9,355 bases of DNA, from positions 1-9,355 of the forward strand of contig JAEWGQ010000216.1 of NCBI GenBank assembly GCA_023388235.1, read 5' to 3'. The DNA is from Actinomycetes bacterium (lineage in GTDB: Bacteria; Actinomycetota; Actinomycetes; Actinomycetales; Cellulomonadaceae). The notes under the pieces were generated by a model that saw only the letters and a program-made list of their open reading frames with translations, did not search any database and was not told where the DNA came from. The translations under genes were made by a program, and so were the position numbers. Of this stretch, positions 1 to 6,571 are shown piece by piece (positions within the stretch are counted from its first letter, which is position 1; the number at the start of each line of letters is the position of its first letter).

Positions 1-551
1 GCCGCCTTGAGGGCGCGCCCGGGCCGCAGGTCGAGCAGGTTGACCAGGTTGGCGCTGGCGGCGATGAGGGCGCCGTCGAGCGCGACGTCGACCAGCCGCG
101 TCGCCGCGGCGGCGGCACGGCCCGCCGGGTGGGCGTCGTGCGGGCGGCTCAGCGCGGCGGCGACGAGCGCTCCCGCGCCGATCCCGAGCACCTTGAGCCC
201 GCCCGTCGTGACCTCGCCGCGCGCGAGCGCGCCCAGGTGCCCGCGCAGACCCTTGCGGACCTCGCCCTCCCGGTCCTCGGTGAGGTCGTCCACGAGCCCG
301 AACGCGGTGGCGGTGGTCGTCGCGACCGCGAGCGCCGCCCCGTCGCGCACGGACGGCGCGCCGACGACGGCGCCGGCGAGCACGCCCGCGGCGACCGCCG
401 GGCCGCCGAGCAGGCTCACGGGCTCGCCCCGGTGGTTGGTGCGCTCCCACAGGGGCGCGCCCCCGGGCGGCTCCTCGTCGAGCAGCCCGCGCACGACGCT
501 GGTGGTCAGCCGGGCGGTGGCCGCCGCGACGAGGCGCCGCGCGACGCTCAC
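1..551 (-). CDS. MraY/WecA-like polyprenyl-phosphate transferase family membrane protein, 3' part cut by window edge
   Basis: This is the first 183 codons of a membrane protein that continues past the left edge. It starts at GTG 551-549, sharing four bases (GTGA) with the steB stop, so the two are probably translationally coupled. I see hydrophobic segments around residues 47-66, 71-87, 120-134 and 156-173. A GLVDDL motif (Asp88, Asp89) ends the second, followed by a basic stretch KGLRGHLGALARGE. NLVNLLDLRPGRALK begins at residue 168. The layout resembles the MraY/WecA/TagO family, which joins a sugar-phosphate to a polyprenyl-phosphate carrier, with its DD motif and N-x-x-N-x-x-D-G motif. 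The Gly after the last Asp is replaced (DLRPGRA), so the protein is divergent and its activity and substrate are uncertain. A cell-envelope role would suit its place next to steAB. Family call fairly likely; function not established. Confidence 0.72.
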   Translation of the reverse strand, partial: MSVARRLVAAATARLTTSVVRGLLDEEPPGGAPLWERTNHRGEPVSLLGGPAVAAGVLAGAVVGAPSVRDGAALAVATTTATAFGLVDDLTEDREGEVRKGLRGHLGALARGEVTTGGLKVLGIGAGALVAAALSRPHDAHPAGRAAAAATRLVDVALDGALIAASANLVNLLDLRPGRALKA

Positions 552-1597
552 CCCTCGGCCCCCGCCCCGGCGTCCGCGCCCTCGACGGCGGGGTCGCCGG
601 CGCCGACGGGCGTGCGGTCGGGCAGCGGCAGCACCGTGGTCGTCGGCAGCACGGTGAGGTTCTCGCCGCGGCCGTAGTGCCCGTTCGTCCCGCCGATGCG
701 GGCGTTCAGCGCGAGCGGCACGTTGACGCGGCCCGCCGCGGTGTCGGCGTCGGAGACGGTCGTGACGTCCGCCGCCGCGTCCTCGTCCGCCAGGATCGCG
801 GCGACGAGGGTGCCGTCGGTCAGCGGGCCGTCGACGACGACCGAGCCCTCGGAGCGGGTCTGCGCGACCTGGGCGAGCGCGATCTGCGACCCGAGCGTCG
901 CCTGGAGCTCGTCGGCGTCCGGGGTGGCGTCGCCGTCGGTCTTCGCGGGGACGACCGTCGGGGCCAGCAGCACGACCGCGTCGGCGGGTGCGGTCACGGT
1001 GTCCTCGAACGCGACGAGCGGGTCGTCGCCGGAGGTGAGGAACTCGAGCAGCGTCGCGGACGAGCTGCTGAGCTGGTCGGGGTTCGCCGGGTCGCCGCCG
1101 GTCAGGCCCTGCACGAGGGCCTCCGCGAGCGAGGTGTCCACCGAGGCGTCGTCGGCCGGCTGCGGGTCCAGGTAGGCGGCGATGCTGCTCACGAGCGCGG
1201 ACCGGAACTGGCGCAGGTCGGTCGACGTCCAGGCCGGGTTCAGCGTCACCTGCGCGCTGACGGTGGCGCCGGCGTCGGTGAGCTGGTCCTCGACGGCCGT
1301 GCGCGCGTCGCCGTCCACGGCGCCCAGGGACACGACGGCCACGCGGCGGTCGGTCAGGGTGCCCTCGACGAGCTCCGCGCCCGCCGCGCCGATCCACGCG
1401 TCGGCGGCGGCGACGTCGGAGGCGGACGCGTCGGCCTCCGCGCGCAGCGCGTCCTTCTCGGCACGCAGCTGGTCGACCTGGCCGGTCAGCGTGTCGCCGA
1501 TCGTCTCCTTGAGCGGGCCGGCGCCGAGCGCGATGCCGACGGCCAGCGCCAGGAACACCGAGATCAGGGAGACGAGGTGGTAGCGGAAGTCGATCAC
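548..1597 (-). CDS. steB: SteB/MctB family cell-envelope protein
   Basis: A 349-residue protein of the actinobacterial MctB/SteB family (called copper transport outer membrane protein in Pfam). It opens with MIDFRYHLVSLISVFLALAV, a short cytoplasmic lead and one signal-anchor helix (about residues 8-26) typical of the family. A charged, probably coiled-coil stretch follows (about 28-62), then a large Ala/Asp/Val-rich domain expected outside the membrane, and a disordered Gly/Ala/Glu tail. In Corynebacterium SteB works with SteA at the division ring to promote daughter-cell separation; the M. tuberculosis homologue Rv1698 has been linked to copper handling. Linkage to steA favours the cell-separation role. 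The GTG start at 1597 is chosen because the family's N-terminal signature begins exactly there; a weak GAGAG lies about 8 nt upstream. The stop overlaps the next gene by four bases. Confidence 0.9.
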   Translation of the reverse strand: MIDFRYHLVSLISVFLALAVGIALGAGPLKETIGDTLTGQVDQLRAEKDALRAEADASASDVAAADAWIGAAGAELVEGTLTDRRVAVVSLGAVDGDARTAVEDQLTDAGATVSAQVTLNPAWTSTDLRQFRSALVSSIAAYLDPQPADDASVDTSLAEALVQGLTGGDPANPDQLSSSSATLLEFLTSGDDPLVAFEDTVTAPADAVVLLAPTVVPAKTDGDATPDADELQATLGSQIALAQVAQTRSEGSVVVDGPLTDGTLVAAILADEDAAADVTTVSDADTAAGRVNVPLALNARIGGTNGHYGRGENLTVLPTTTVLPLPDRTPVGAGDPAVEGADAGAGAEG

Positions 1598-1674
1598 AGC
1601 GGGAGCTCTCGGTCGGGTGCCGCCACGCGGGCGGCACGGGAGGGGGCGGGCGTCGGTGCGGGCGCAGCCGTCAT
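1594..1674 (-). CDS. Possible 26-codon linking ORF between steA and steB
   Basis: A very short open frame fills the only sizeable gap between steA and steB. Its ATG (1674-1672) overlaps the steA TGA as ATGA, and its TGA (1596-1594) overlaps the steB GTG start as GTGA. The peptide starts MTAAPAPTPAPSRAARV and is rich in Ala, Pro and Arg, without recognisable domains. It could serve as a coupling ORF that carries ribosomes from steA into steB. In such GC-rich DNA a 26-codon frame without a stop is common by chance, so it may mean nothing. No strong ribosome binding site precedes it. Confidence 0.25.
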   Translation of the reverse strand: MTAAPAPTPAPSRAARVAAPDRELPL

Positions 1675-2861
1675 GGCGTCCCGCCGAACAGCGACCCCAG
1701 CCAGGAGACGAAGTCGTCCCACCGCGCGGCGGTCAGCCCGATGAGGGTCTGCCCCGCCGTGGTGGACGCGAGCGCGACCCCCAGCGCGAGCAGGCCCGCC
1801 AGCACGAGCAGGGTGAGCTGGAGGTTCGAGATGCGGTTCCGGTACAGCCGGGACACGCCCTTGGCGTCCACCAGCTTGCCGCCGACCCGCAGGCGCGTGA
1901 GGAACGTGCTCGCCATGCCCGAGCGCCCCTTGTCCAGGAACTCGACGAGGGTCGCGTGCGTCCCGACGGCGACGATGAGCTCGGCGCCCTTGTCGTCCGC
2001 GAGCAGCATCGCGACGTCCTCGCTGGTGCCCGTCGCGGGGAACACGATGTGCGGGACGCCGAGCTGGTCGACGCGGGCCAGGCCGGGCGCGCGGCCGTCG
2101 CGGTAGGCGTGCACGACGATCTCCGCCCCGCAGCGCAGCGCGCGGTCCGAGACGGAGTCCATGTCGCCGACGATCATGTCCGGCGTCCAGCCGGCCTCGA
2201 GGATCGCGTCCGCGCCGCCGTCCACCCCGATGAGCACCGGCCGGTACTCGCGGATGTAGGGCCGCAGCGTGACCAGGTCCTCCTTGTAGTGGTACCCGCG
2301 CACGACGATGAGCACCTGCCGGCCCTCGATCTCGGTGACGATGTCGGGCACGCCGACGCCGTCCAGCAGCAGGTCGCGCTCGCGCCGCAGGTAGTCCATG
2401 GTGTTCGCGGCGAACGACTCGAGCTGGACCGACAGCCCCTCGCGGGCGGCGGCCTGGTCGGTCGCGACGGTCTGCTCGGTCTGGACGACGCCCTCCGCCA
2501 CCAGGCGGTCCCCGTCGTGCACCGCGCCGCCCTCGATGCGCAGCGTGCGGCCCTCGCGGATCGTCATGACGTCCGGGCCGAGGTCGTCGACCAGCGGGAT
2601 GCCGGCGGACACGAGGATGTCGGGGCCGAGGTTGGGGTACCGGCCCGACGTCGAGCGGGCGGCGTTCAGCACCGCGGCGGGCTGGCAGGCGACGAGCGCC
2701 TCGGCCGAGACCCGGTCGATGTCGACGTGGTCGATCACCGCGATCTCCCCGGGGCGCAGGCGCTTGGTCAGCGACTTCGTCCGGGGGTCGACCCGGGCCG
2801 GGCCGACGAGCTCGCCCCCCTGGGGCGCGGCGGGGCGTCTACGGGAGGGCAGGAGTTTCAT
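1671..2861 (-). CDS. steA: SteA, cytokinetic-ring / cell-separation protein with thiamin pyrophosphokinase-like fold
   Basis: A 396-residue protein matching the actinobacterial SteA family (M. tuberculosis Rv1697). The N-terminal half includes RTKSLTKRLRPGEIAVIDH, then VACQPAAVLNA. The middle resembles thiamin pyrophosphokinase: LIGVDGGADAILEAGWTPD followed by GDMDS at residues 232-236, the place of the kinase's acidic nucleotide/metal motif, and later ATGTSEDVAMLLADD. One transmembrane helix near the C-terminus (about 347-366) precedes a roughly 30-residue tail ending WLGSLFGGTP, so the large domain is probably cytoplasmic. In Corynebacterium SteA acts with SteB at the septum to help activate peptidoglycan cleavage; pyrophosphokinase activity is not expected. 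The ATG lies 6 nt beyond the recN stop without a clear Shine-Dalgarno sequence, which suggests translational coupling. Confidence 0.92.
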   Translation of the reverse strand: MKLLPSRRRPAAPQGGELVGPARVDPRTKSLTKRLRPGEIAVIDHVDIDRVSAEALVACQPAAVLNAARSTSGRYPNLGPDILVSAGIPLVDDLGPDVMTIREGRTLRIEGGAVHDGDRLVAEGVVQTEQTVATDQAAAREGLSVQLESFAANTMDYLRRERDLLLDGVGVPDIVTEIEGRQVLIVVRGYHYKEDLVTLRPYIREYRPVLIGVDGGADAILEAGWTPDMIVGDMDSVSDRALRCGAEIVVHAYRDGRAPGLARVDQLGVPHIVFPATGTSEDVAMLLADDKGAELIVAVGTHATLVEFLDKGRSGMASTFLTRLRVGGKLVDAKGVSRLYRNRISNLQLTLLVLAGLLALGVALASTTAGQTLIGLTAARWDDFVSWLGSLFGGTP

Positions 2862-2867
2862 CGGTGT

Positions 2868-4598
2868 TCATCGTGCCACGCTTCCCAGCTCCAGGAGCTC
2901 CGCCGCGTGCGCGCGCGCCGCACCGGAATCCTCCTGGCCGGAGAGCATGCGGGCCAGCTCGCGCACCCGGTCCTCCCCCGTGACCTCGCGCACGCCCGAG
3001 GCGGTCACCGCGCCGTCCTCGGCCTTGGTGACCACCAGGTGCCGGTCCGCGAACGCCGCCACCTGGGCGAGGTGCGTGACCACGAGCACCTGCGCGTTCC
3101 GCGCCAGCGCCGCGAGACGACGCCCCACCTCGGTGGCCGCGCGGCCCCCGACGCCCGCGTCGACCTCGTCGAACACGAACGTGCCCGGGCGGTGCTCGCC
3201 CTGGTCCGGGGACGTGGCGAGCGCCACCTCGAGCGCCAGCATGACCCGGGACAGCTCGCCGCCGGACGCCCCCTTGCCGAGCGGGCGCGCCGGGGCGCCG
3301 GCGTGCGGGACCAGGAGCATCTCCACGAGATCTCCACCGTGCGGCCCCAGCTCGGGCGCAGGCTCGACCCGCACCTCGAGGGAGGCACCGGCCATCGCCA
3401 GGCCCGCGAGCTCCTCGGAGACCGTGGCCGCGAGCCGGGTCGCCGCGTCCCGGCGCGCCGCGCGCACGCGCTCGGCGAGGTCGGCCAGCCGGGCGTCCAG
3501 CGCGTCCCGCTCCGCGGTCAGCGCCGTCACCCGCTCGTCCCCGTCGCCGAGGTCGAGCAGCCGCCGGCCGGCCTCGTCCGCCCAGCGCAGGACCGCCTCG
3601 ACGTCCGCGCCGTACGACCGGGTCAGCGTCGCGAGCTCCGCGCGCCGGGTCTGCGCCGCGTCCAGCCGCAGCGGGTCCGCCTGCAGGTCCTGCAGGTACG
3701 ACGACAGCTCGGTCGCGGCGTCGGCGAGCAGGTAGCCGGCCTCGGCCACCCGGTCCCGCAGCTCCGCGAGCCGGGCGTCGTGCGCGCCGGCGCCGTCCAG
3801 CAGCCGGCGGGCGAGCTCCACGGCACCCGCTGCGGTCGGCGCGTCATCGGCCGCGTCCTCGTCGCCCGCCAGCGCGGCGTGCGCCCCGGTCGCGGCGGCG
3901 CGCAGGTCCTCGGCGTGCTCCAGCCGCTCGATCTCCGCCGCGAGCTCCACGTCCTCGCCGGGCTGCGGGTCGACCCGCTCCACCTCGGCCAGGCCGAGCC
4001 GCAGCAGCTCCGCCTCCCGCGCCAGGTCCTGCCGGCGGGCGGTCAGGTCCTCGATCGTGGCCTGCAGCCGCCCGCGCTCCGTCCACGCCTGCCGGTACGC
4101 CGCGAGCAGCTCGCCGTGCGCGGCGCCCGCGAACGCGTCCAGCGCCTCGCGCTGGTGCGCCGGCGACCGCAGCCGCGCCTGGTCCTGCTGCCCGTGCACC
4201 GTCACCAGGTACTCGGCCAGCTCGCCCAGCACCGCCTGCGGCACCGACCGCCCGCCGAGGTGCGCCCGTGACCGGCCCGGGCCGTCCGCCGTGGGCGCGG
4301 ACACGGTCCGCAGCAGCACCAGCCCGCCGTCGTCGTCGGTGACGGCCCCGGCCTCGTCGGCCCGCGCCAGCACCGGCGACCCCGGGGGGACGACGACGCG
4401 CCCCTCCACGACCGCCGAGGCCGCGCCCCGGCGCACCGTCGCCGGGTCCGCCTTCCCGCCCAGCAGCAGGTCCAGGCCCGTGAGCACCATCGTCTTGCCC
4501 GCGCCGGTCTCGCCCGTCAGCACCGTCAGGCCGGGGTGCAGGCGGATCCGGGCGCCGGTGATGACGCCCAGGTCGCTGATCGTGATCTCCTCGAACAC
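2868..4598 (-). CDS. recN: DNA repair protein RecN (SMC-like ATPase)
   Basis: A 576-residue SMC-like ATPase of RecN type, acting in double-strand break repair. It begins MFEEITISDLGVITGARI, typical of RecN, with Walker A GETGAGKT at residues 29-36. VTVHGQQDQARL marks the end of the N-terminal lobe. A long Ala/Glu/Arg/Leu-rich coiled-coil segment (about 165-385) follows. The C-terminal lobe carries the ABC signature SGGELS (445-450), Walker B FVFDEVDAG (Asp477, Glu478) and VVTHLAQVAAFAD. All ATPase motifs are intact and length is normal for the family. The GTG start follows the nadK stop by 4 nt. Actinobacterial recN is often under SOS control, but no LexA box could sit in this tiny gap, so any such control would act further upstream or inside nadK. 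Confidence 0.97.
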   Translation of the reverse strand: MFEEITISDLGVITGARIRLHPGLTVLTGETGAGKTMVLTGLDLLLGGKADPATVRRGAASAVVEGRVVVPPGSPVLARADEAGAVTDDDGGLVLLRTVSAPTADGPGRSRAHLGGRSVPQAVLGELAEYLVTVHGQQDQARLRSPAHQREALDAFAGAAHGELLAAYRQAWTERGRLQATIEDLTARRQDLAREAELLRLGLAEVERVDPQPGEDVELAAEIERLEHAEDLRAAATGAHAALAGDEDAADDAPTAAGAVELARRLLDGAGAHDARLAELRDRVAEAGYLLADAATELSSYLQDLQADPLRLDAAQTRRAELATLTRSYGADVEAVLRWADEAGRRLLDLGDGDERVTALTAERDALDARLADLAERVRAARRDAATRLAATVSEELAGLAMAGASLEVRVEPAPELGPHGGDLVEMLLVPHAGAPARPLGKGASGGELSRVMLALEVALATSPDQGEHRPGTFVFDEVDAGVGGRAATEVGRRLAALARNAQVLVVTHLAQVAAFADRHLVVTKAEDGAVTASGVREVTGEDRVRELARMLSGQEDSGAARAHAAELLELGSVAR

Positions 4599-4602
4599 GC
4601 CC

Positions 4603-5505
4603 TCAGTCCTCGTCGCTCCGGTCGTGCGCGGCCTGCCCGCCGCGTCCGTCCTGCGGCCGCCCCCGCCACCCCGCGACCGGCAGCGCGAACTTGTTCACCA
4701 GCCGGTCCGTGAACGGCGCCGGCGTCAGCCGGGCCAGGCGCACCGGCACCGGCGAGCGCCGGACCTCCACGCGCGAGCCCGCCGGGACCTCGATGTGCCG
4801 CCGCCCGTCGCAGACCAGCACCGCCGGCGACGGCGACCGGGTCAGCACCTCCACCGCCACGACGCTGCGCGGCCCCACGACCAGCGGCCGCGCGAACAGC
4901 GCGTGCGCCGACAGCGGCACCACGATCAGGCTGTCCACCTCCGGCCACACCACGGGGCCGCCGGCCGAGAACGCGTGCGCGGTCGAGCCCGTGGACGTCG
5001 CCAGCACGACGCCGTCGCAGCCGAAGCTCGACAGCGGCCGGTCGTCGACCTCGATGACGACCTCGACCATGCGGGCCGGCTCGGCCTTCTCCAGCGCGGC
5101 CTCGTTCAGCGCCCACGACGTCACCGGGTCGGCGCGGCCGGGGACCTGCACCTGCACCTGCAGGGTCGTGCGCTCCTCGACGGTGTAGTCCCCCGCCGCG
5201 ATCCGCCGCACCGCCTCGGTGATGTCGTCGCGCTCGCTCTCCGCGAGGAAGCCGACGTGGCCCAGGTTGATCCCGAGCAGCGGCACCCCCGCGGCGCGCG
5301 CGAGCTCGGCCGCCCGCAGGATCGTCCCGTCACCGCCCAGGATCATCGCCAGCTCGATGTCGTGGAACGCCATGCCCGGCACGTCCTCGCCGGCCAGCAC
5401 CGGGGTGAACCCCGCGGCGGCCAGCGCGGCGGCGGCCTCCTCGGTCGCCGTCACGGCCTCCGGACGTCCGCTGTGCGTGACGACCAGCACCCGCCTGCTG
5501 CTCAT
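4603..5505 (-). CDS. nadK: NAD kinase
   Basis: A 300-residue NAD kinase (PpnK, Rv1695-like) that phosphorylates NAD to NADP in the cytoplasm. The GGDGT motif lies at residues 57-61, followed by LLGINLGHVGFLAE. The NE pair of the NAD-binding site is at 134-135 (ALNEAALEK), and CDGVVLATSTGSTAHAFSAG spans 163-182. The last motif reads TGSTAH where TGSTAY is usual. The C-terminus is Arg/Asp/Gly-rich and probably disordered. I chose ATG 5505 because it overlaps the tlyA stop as ATGA and has a strong GGGAGGG 8 nt upstream. A longer frame reaching 5598 would overlap tlyA by about 95 bases and add an Ala/Gly/Arg-rich stretch unlike the family. Confidence 0.96.
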   Translation of the reverse strand: MSSRRVLVVTHSGRPEAVTATEEAAAALAAAGFTPVLAGEDVPGMAFHDIELAMILGGDGTILRAAELARAAGVPLLGINLGHVGFLAESERDDITEAVRRIAAGDYTVEERTTLQVQVQVPGRADPVTSWALNEAALEKAEPARMVEVVIEVDDRPLSSFGCDGVVLATSTGSTAHAFSAGGPVVWPEVDSLIVVPLSAHALFARPLVVGPRSVVAVEVLTRSPSPAVLVCDGRRHIEVPAGSRVEVRRSPVPVRLARLTPAPFTDRLVNKFALPVAGWRGRPQDGRGGQAAHDRSDED

Positions 5506-6332
5506 GCCCCGGTCCCTCCCTCGTGCTCCACGACCTCCCGCACCCGCCCCGGCAGGTCCGCGGCGGGCAGCGCCCCCGCGGTCCCCCGGCGCAGCCACAG
5601 GAAGAACTCCACGTTCCCGCTCGGCCCCGGCAGCGGGCTGCGCGCCACGCCCCGGACGCCGAGCCCCAGCCCGGCCGCGACGCCGGCGACCGCCAGCACC
5701 GCCTCCGTCCGCTGGTCGGCCGAGCGCACCACGCCGCCCGACCCCAGGCGCTCCCGCCCCACCTCGAACTGCGGCTTGACCAGCAGCACGAGGTCCGCGT
5801 CCGCGTCGGCCACCGCGACGAGCGCCGGCAGCACGAGCGTCAGCGAGATGAACGACAGGTCGCCGACCACCAGGGACGGCGCCGGCTGCACGTCGCCCGC
5901 CGCGAGGTGCCGGACGTTCACGCCCTCCCGCAGCTCGACGCGCGGGTCGCCGCGCAGCCGGTCCACGAGCTGCCCGTGACCGACGTCCACCGCGACCACC
6001 CGGCGCGCCCCGCGACGCAGCAGCACGTCGGTGAACCCGCCCGTGCTCGCCCCCGCGTCGAGGCAGTCCCGGCCCGCGACCTGCACGCCCGGGAACGCGG
6101 CCAGCGCCCCCAGCAGCTTGTGCGCCCCGCGGGACGCCCAGTCGCCGTCCGGATCGCCGGCGTCGCCCGCGGCCTCGACCTGCGCGTGCCGGCCCTCCGC
6201 GAGCGGGTGCGCCGGCCGCCGCACCGGGAGGCCGTCGACGGTCACCCGGCCCGCGGCGATCAGCTCCGCCGCGTGCCGGCGCGACCGGGCCAGCCCGTCC
6301 CGGACCAGGGCGGCGTCGACGCGCGTCGCCAC
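5502..6332 (-). CDS. tlyA: TlyA, rRNA 2'-O-methyltransferase (hemolysin A family)
   Basis: A 276-residue TlyA, which in mycobacteria methylates cytidine 2'-hydroxyls in 16S and 23S rRNA; its loss gives capreomycin and viomycin resistance. The S4 RNA-binding domain fills residues 1-60 (RVDAALVRDGLARSRRHAAE, then RVTVDG). The linker carries GDWASRGAHKLLGAL, with Trp65 where mycobacterial TlyA has its RxWV motif. The Rossmann methyltransferase domain has LDAGASTGGFTDVLL (91-105) for SAM. The proposed K-D-K-E set is visible: Lys72, Asp158 in GDLSFISL, Lys186 in VKPQFEVG and Glu242 in PGPSGNVEFFLWLR. Everything needed for activity is present. The GTG start lies 5 nt past the preceding stop, with GAGG just upstream. 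The TlyA-NadK-RecN order is conserved in actinobacteria. Confidence 0.96.
   Translation of the reverse strand: MATRVDAALVRDGLARSRRHAAELIAAGRVTVDGLPVRRPAHPLAEGRHAQVEAAGDAGDPDGDWASRGAHKLLGALAAFPGVQVAGRDCLDAGASTGGFTDVLLRRGARRVVAVDVGHGQLVDRLRGDPRVELREGVNVRHLAAGDVQPAPSLVVGDLSFISLTLVLPALVAVADADADLVLLVKPQFEVGRERLGSGGVVRSADQRTEAVLAVAGVAAGLGLGVRGVARSPLPGPSGNVEFFLWLRRGTAGALPAADLPGRVREVVEHEGGTGA
5514..5520 (-). promoter_or_regulatory. Ribosome binding site of nadK
   Basis: GGGAGGG on the minus strand, 8 nt before ATG 5505 and inside the end of tlyA. It settles the choice of the nadK start against a longer upstream extension. Confidence 0.75.
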
Positions 6333-6337
6333 CCGCC

Positions 6338-6481
6338 TCAGCCCTCCGCGTCGGCGAGCCGGTCCTGCAGGGCGGTGTGCACGGCGTCGAACACGGCGAG
6401 CTGCTCGCGCAGCCCCAGCTCGGTGACGTCGGTCAGGCGCGTCAGCACCTCGTCCACCGCCTGGTCACCCGTCGGTCCCAC
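6338..6481 (-). CDS. Small conserved-position protein (Rv1693-like slot), 47 residues
   Basis: A small ORF in the HAD-tlyA gap, where M. tuberculosis has the very short gene Rv1693. From GTG 6481 it encodes 47 residues: MGPTGDQAVDEVLTRLTDVE, then TGLQERLAVFDAVHTALQDR and LADAEG. The pattern (Val/Leu every three to four residues, with Asp/Glu/Arg between) predicts an amphipathic helix or short coiled coil; no domain is recognised. GTG 6481 is preferred because GGAGAGG lies 5 nt upstream; an in-frame GTG at 6505 would add 8 residues. The stop is 5 nt before tlyA, so it may couple tlyA translation. The position match is from memory; I did not compare sequences. Confidence 0.72.
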   Translation of the reverse strand: MGPTGDQAVDEVLTRLTDVTELGLREQLAVFDAVHTALQDRLADAEG

Positions 6482-6571
6482 GCTCGCCTCTCCCTGCTCC
6501 GCCACCGGCGGACGCCCGTCGGCGCGGCCGTCCGGCCACCCCGTCCTGCGCCCCCTGCACTGCCGGCCAGG
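6482..6571 (-). other. Gap between the HAD gene and the 47-residue gene
   Basis: The longest untranslated stretch here, 90 bases. Apart from the ribosome binding site at its downstream end I see only small GC-rich inverted matches such as GGCCGGACGGCC on the minus strand. There is no T-tract, no convincing terminator and no clear -10/-35 pair. An internal promoter is possible but not shown. Confidence 0.4.
6487..6493 (-). promoter_or_regulatory. Ribosome binding site of the 47-residue gene
   Basis: GGAGAGG on the minus strand, 5 nt before GTG 6481. It is one of the best Shine-Dalgarno matches in the window and is the main reason to accept the short ORF and this start. Confidence 0.65.

Noticed and set aside
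2859..2871. ATGA overlap at the recN stop opening a 10-codon frame before steA
   Set aside because: It is too short to weigh and ends within steA. The steA start at 2861 fits the family.
1617..4271. Plus-strand open frame of 884 codons
   Set aside because: It lies opposite steA and recN, whose motifs are intact. Its product is a low-complexity Arg/Gly/Val/His mix without domains. Long antisense frames are expected when GC at third positions is extreme.
5506..5598. 31-residue N-terminal extension of NAD kinase
   Set aside because: It overlaps tlyA by about 95 bases and is Ala/Gly/Arg-rich. A strong ribosome binding site and an ATGA overlap support ATG 5505.
6510..6560. Short GC-rich inverted matches as a possible terminator
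   Set aside because: Stems are about 5 bp with very small loops and no following T-run, which is expected by chance at this GC content.
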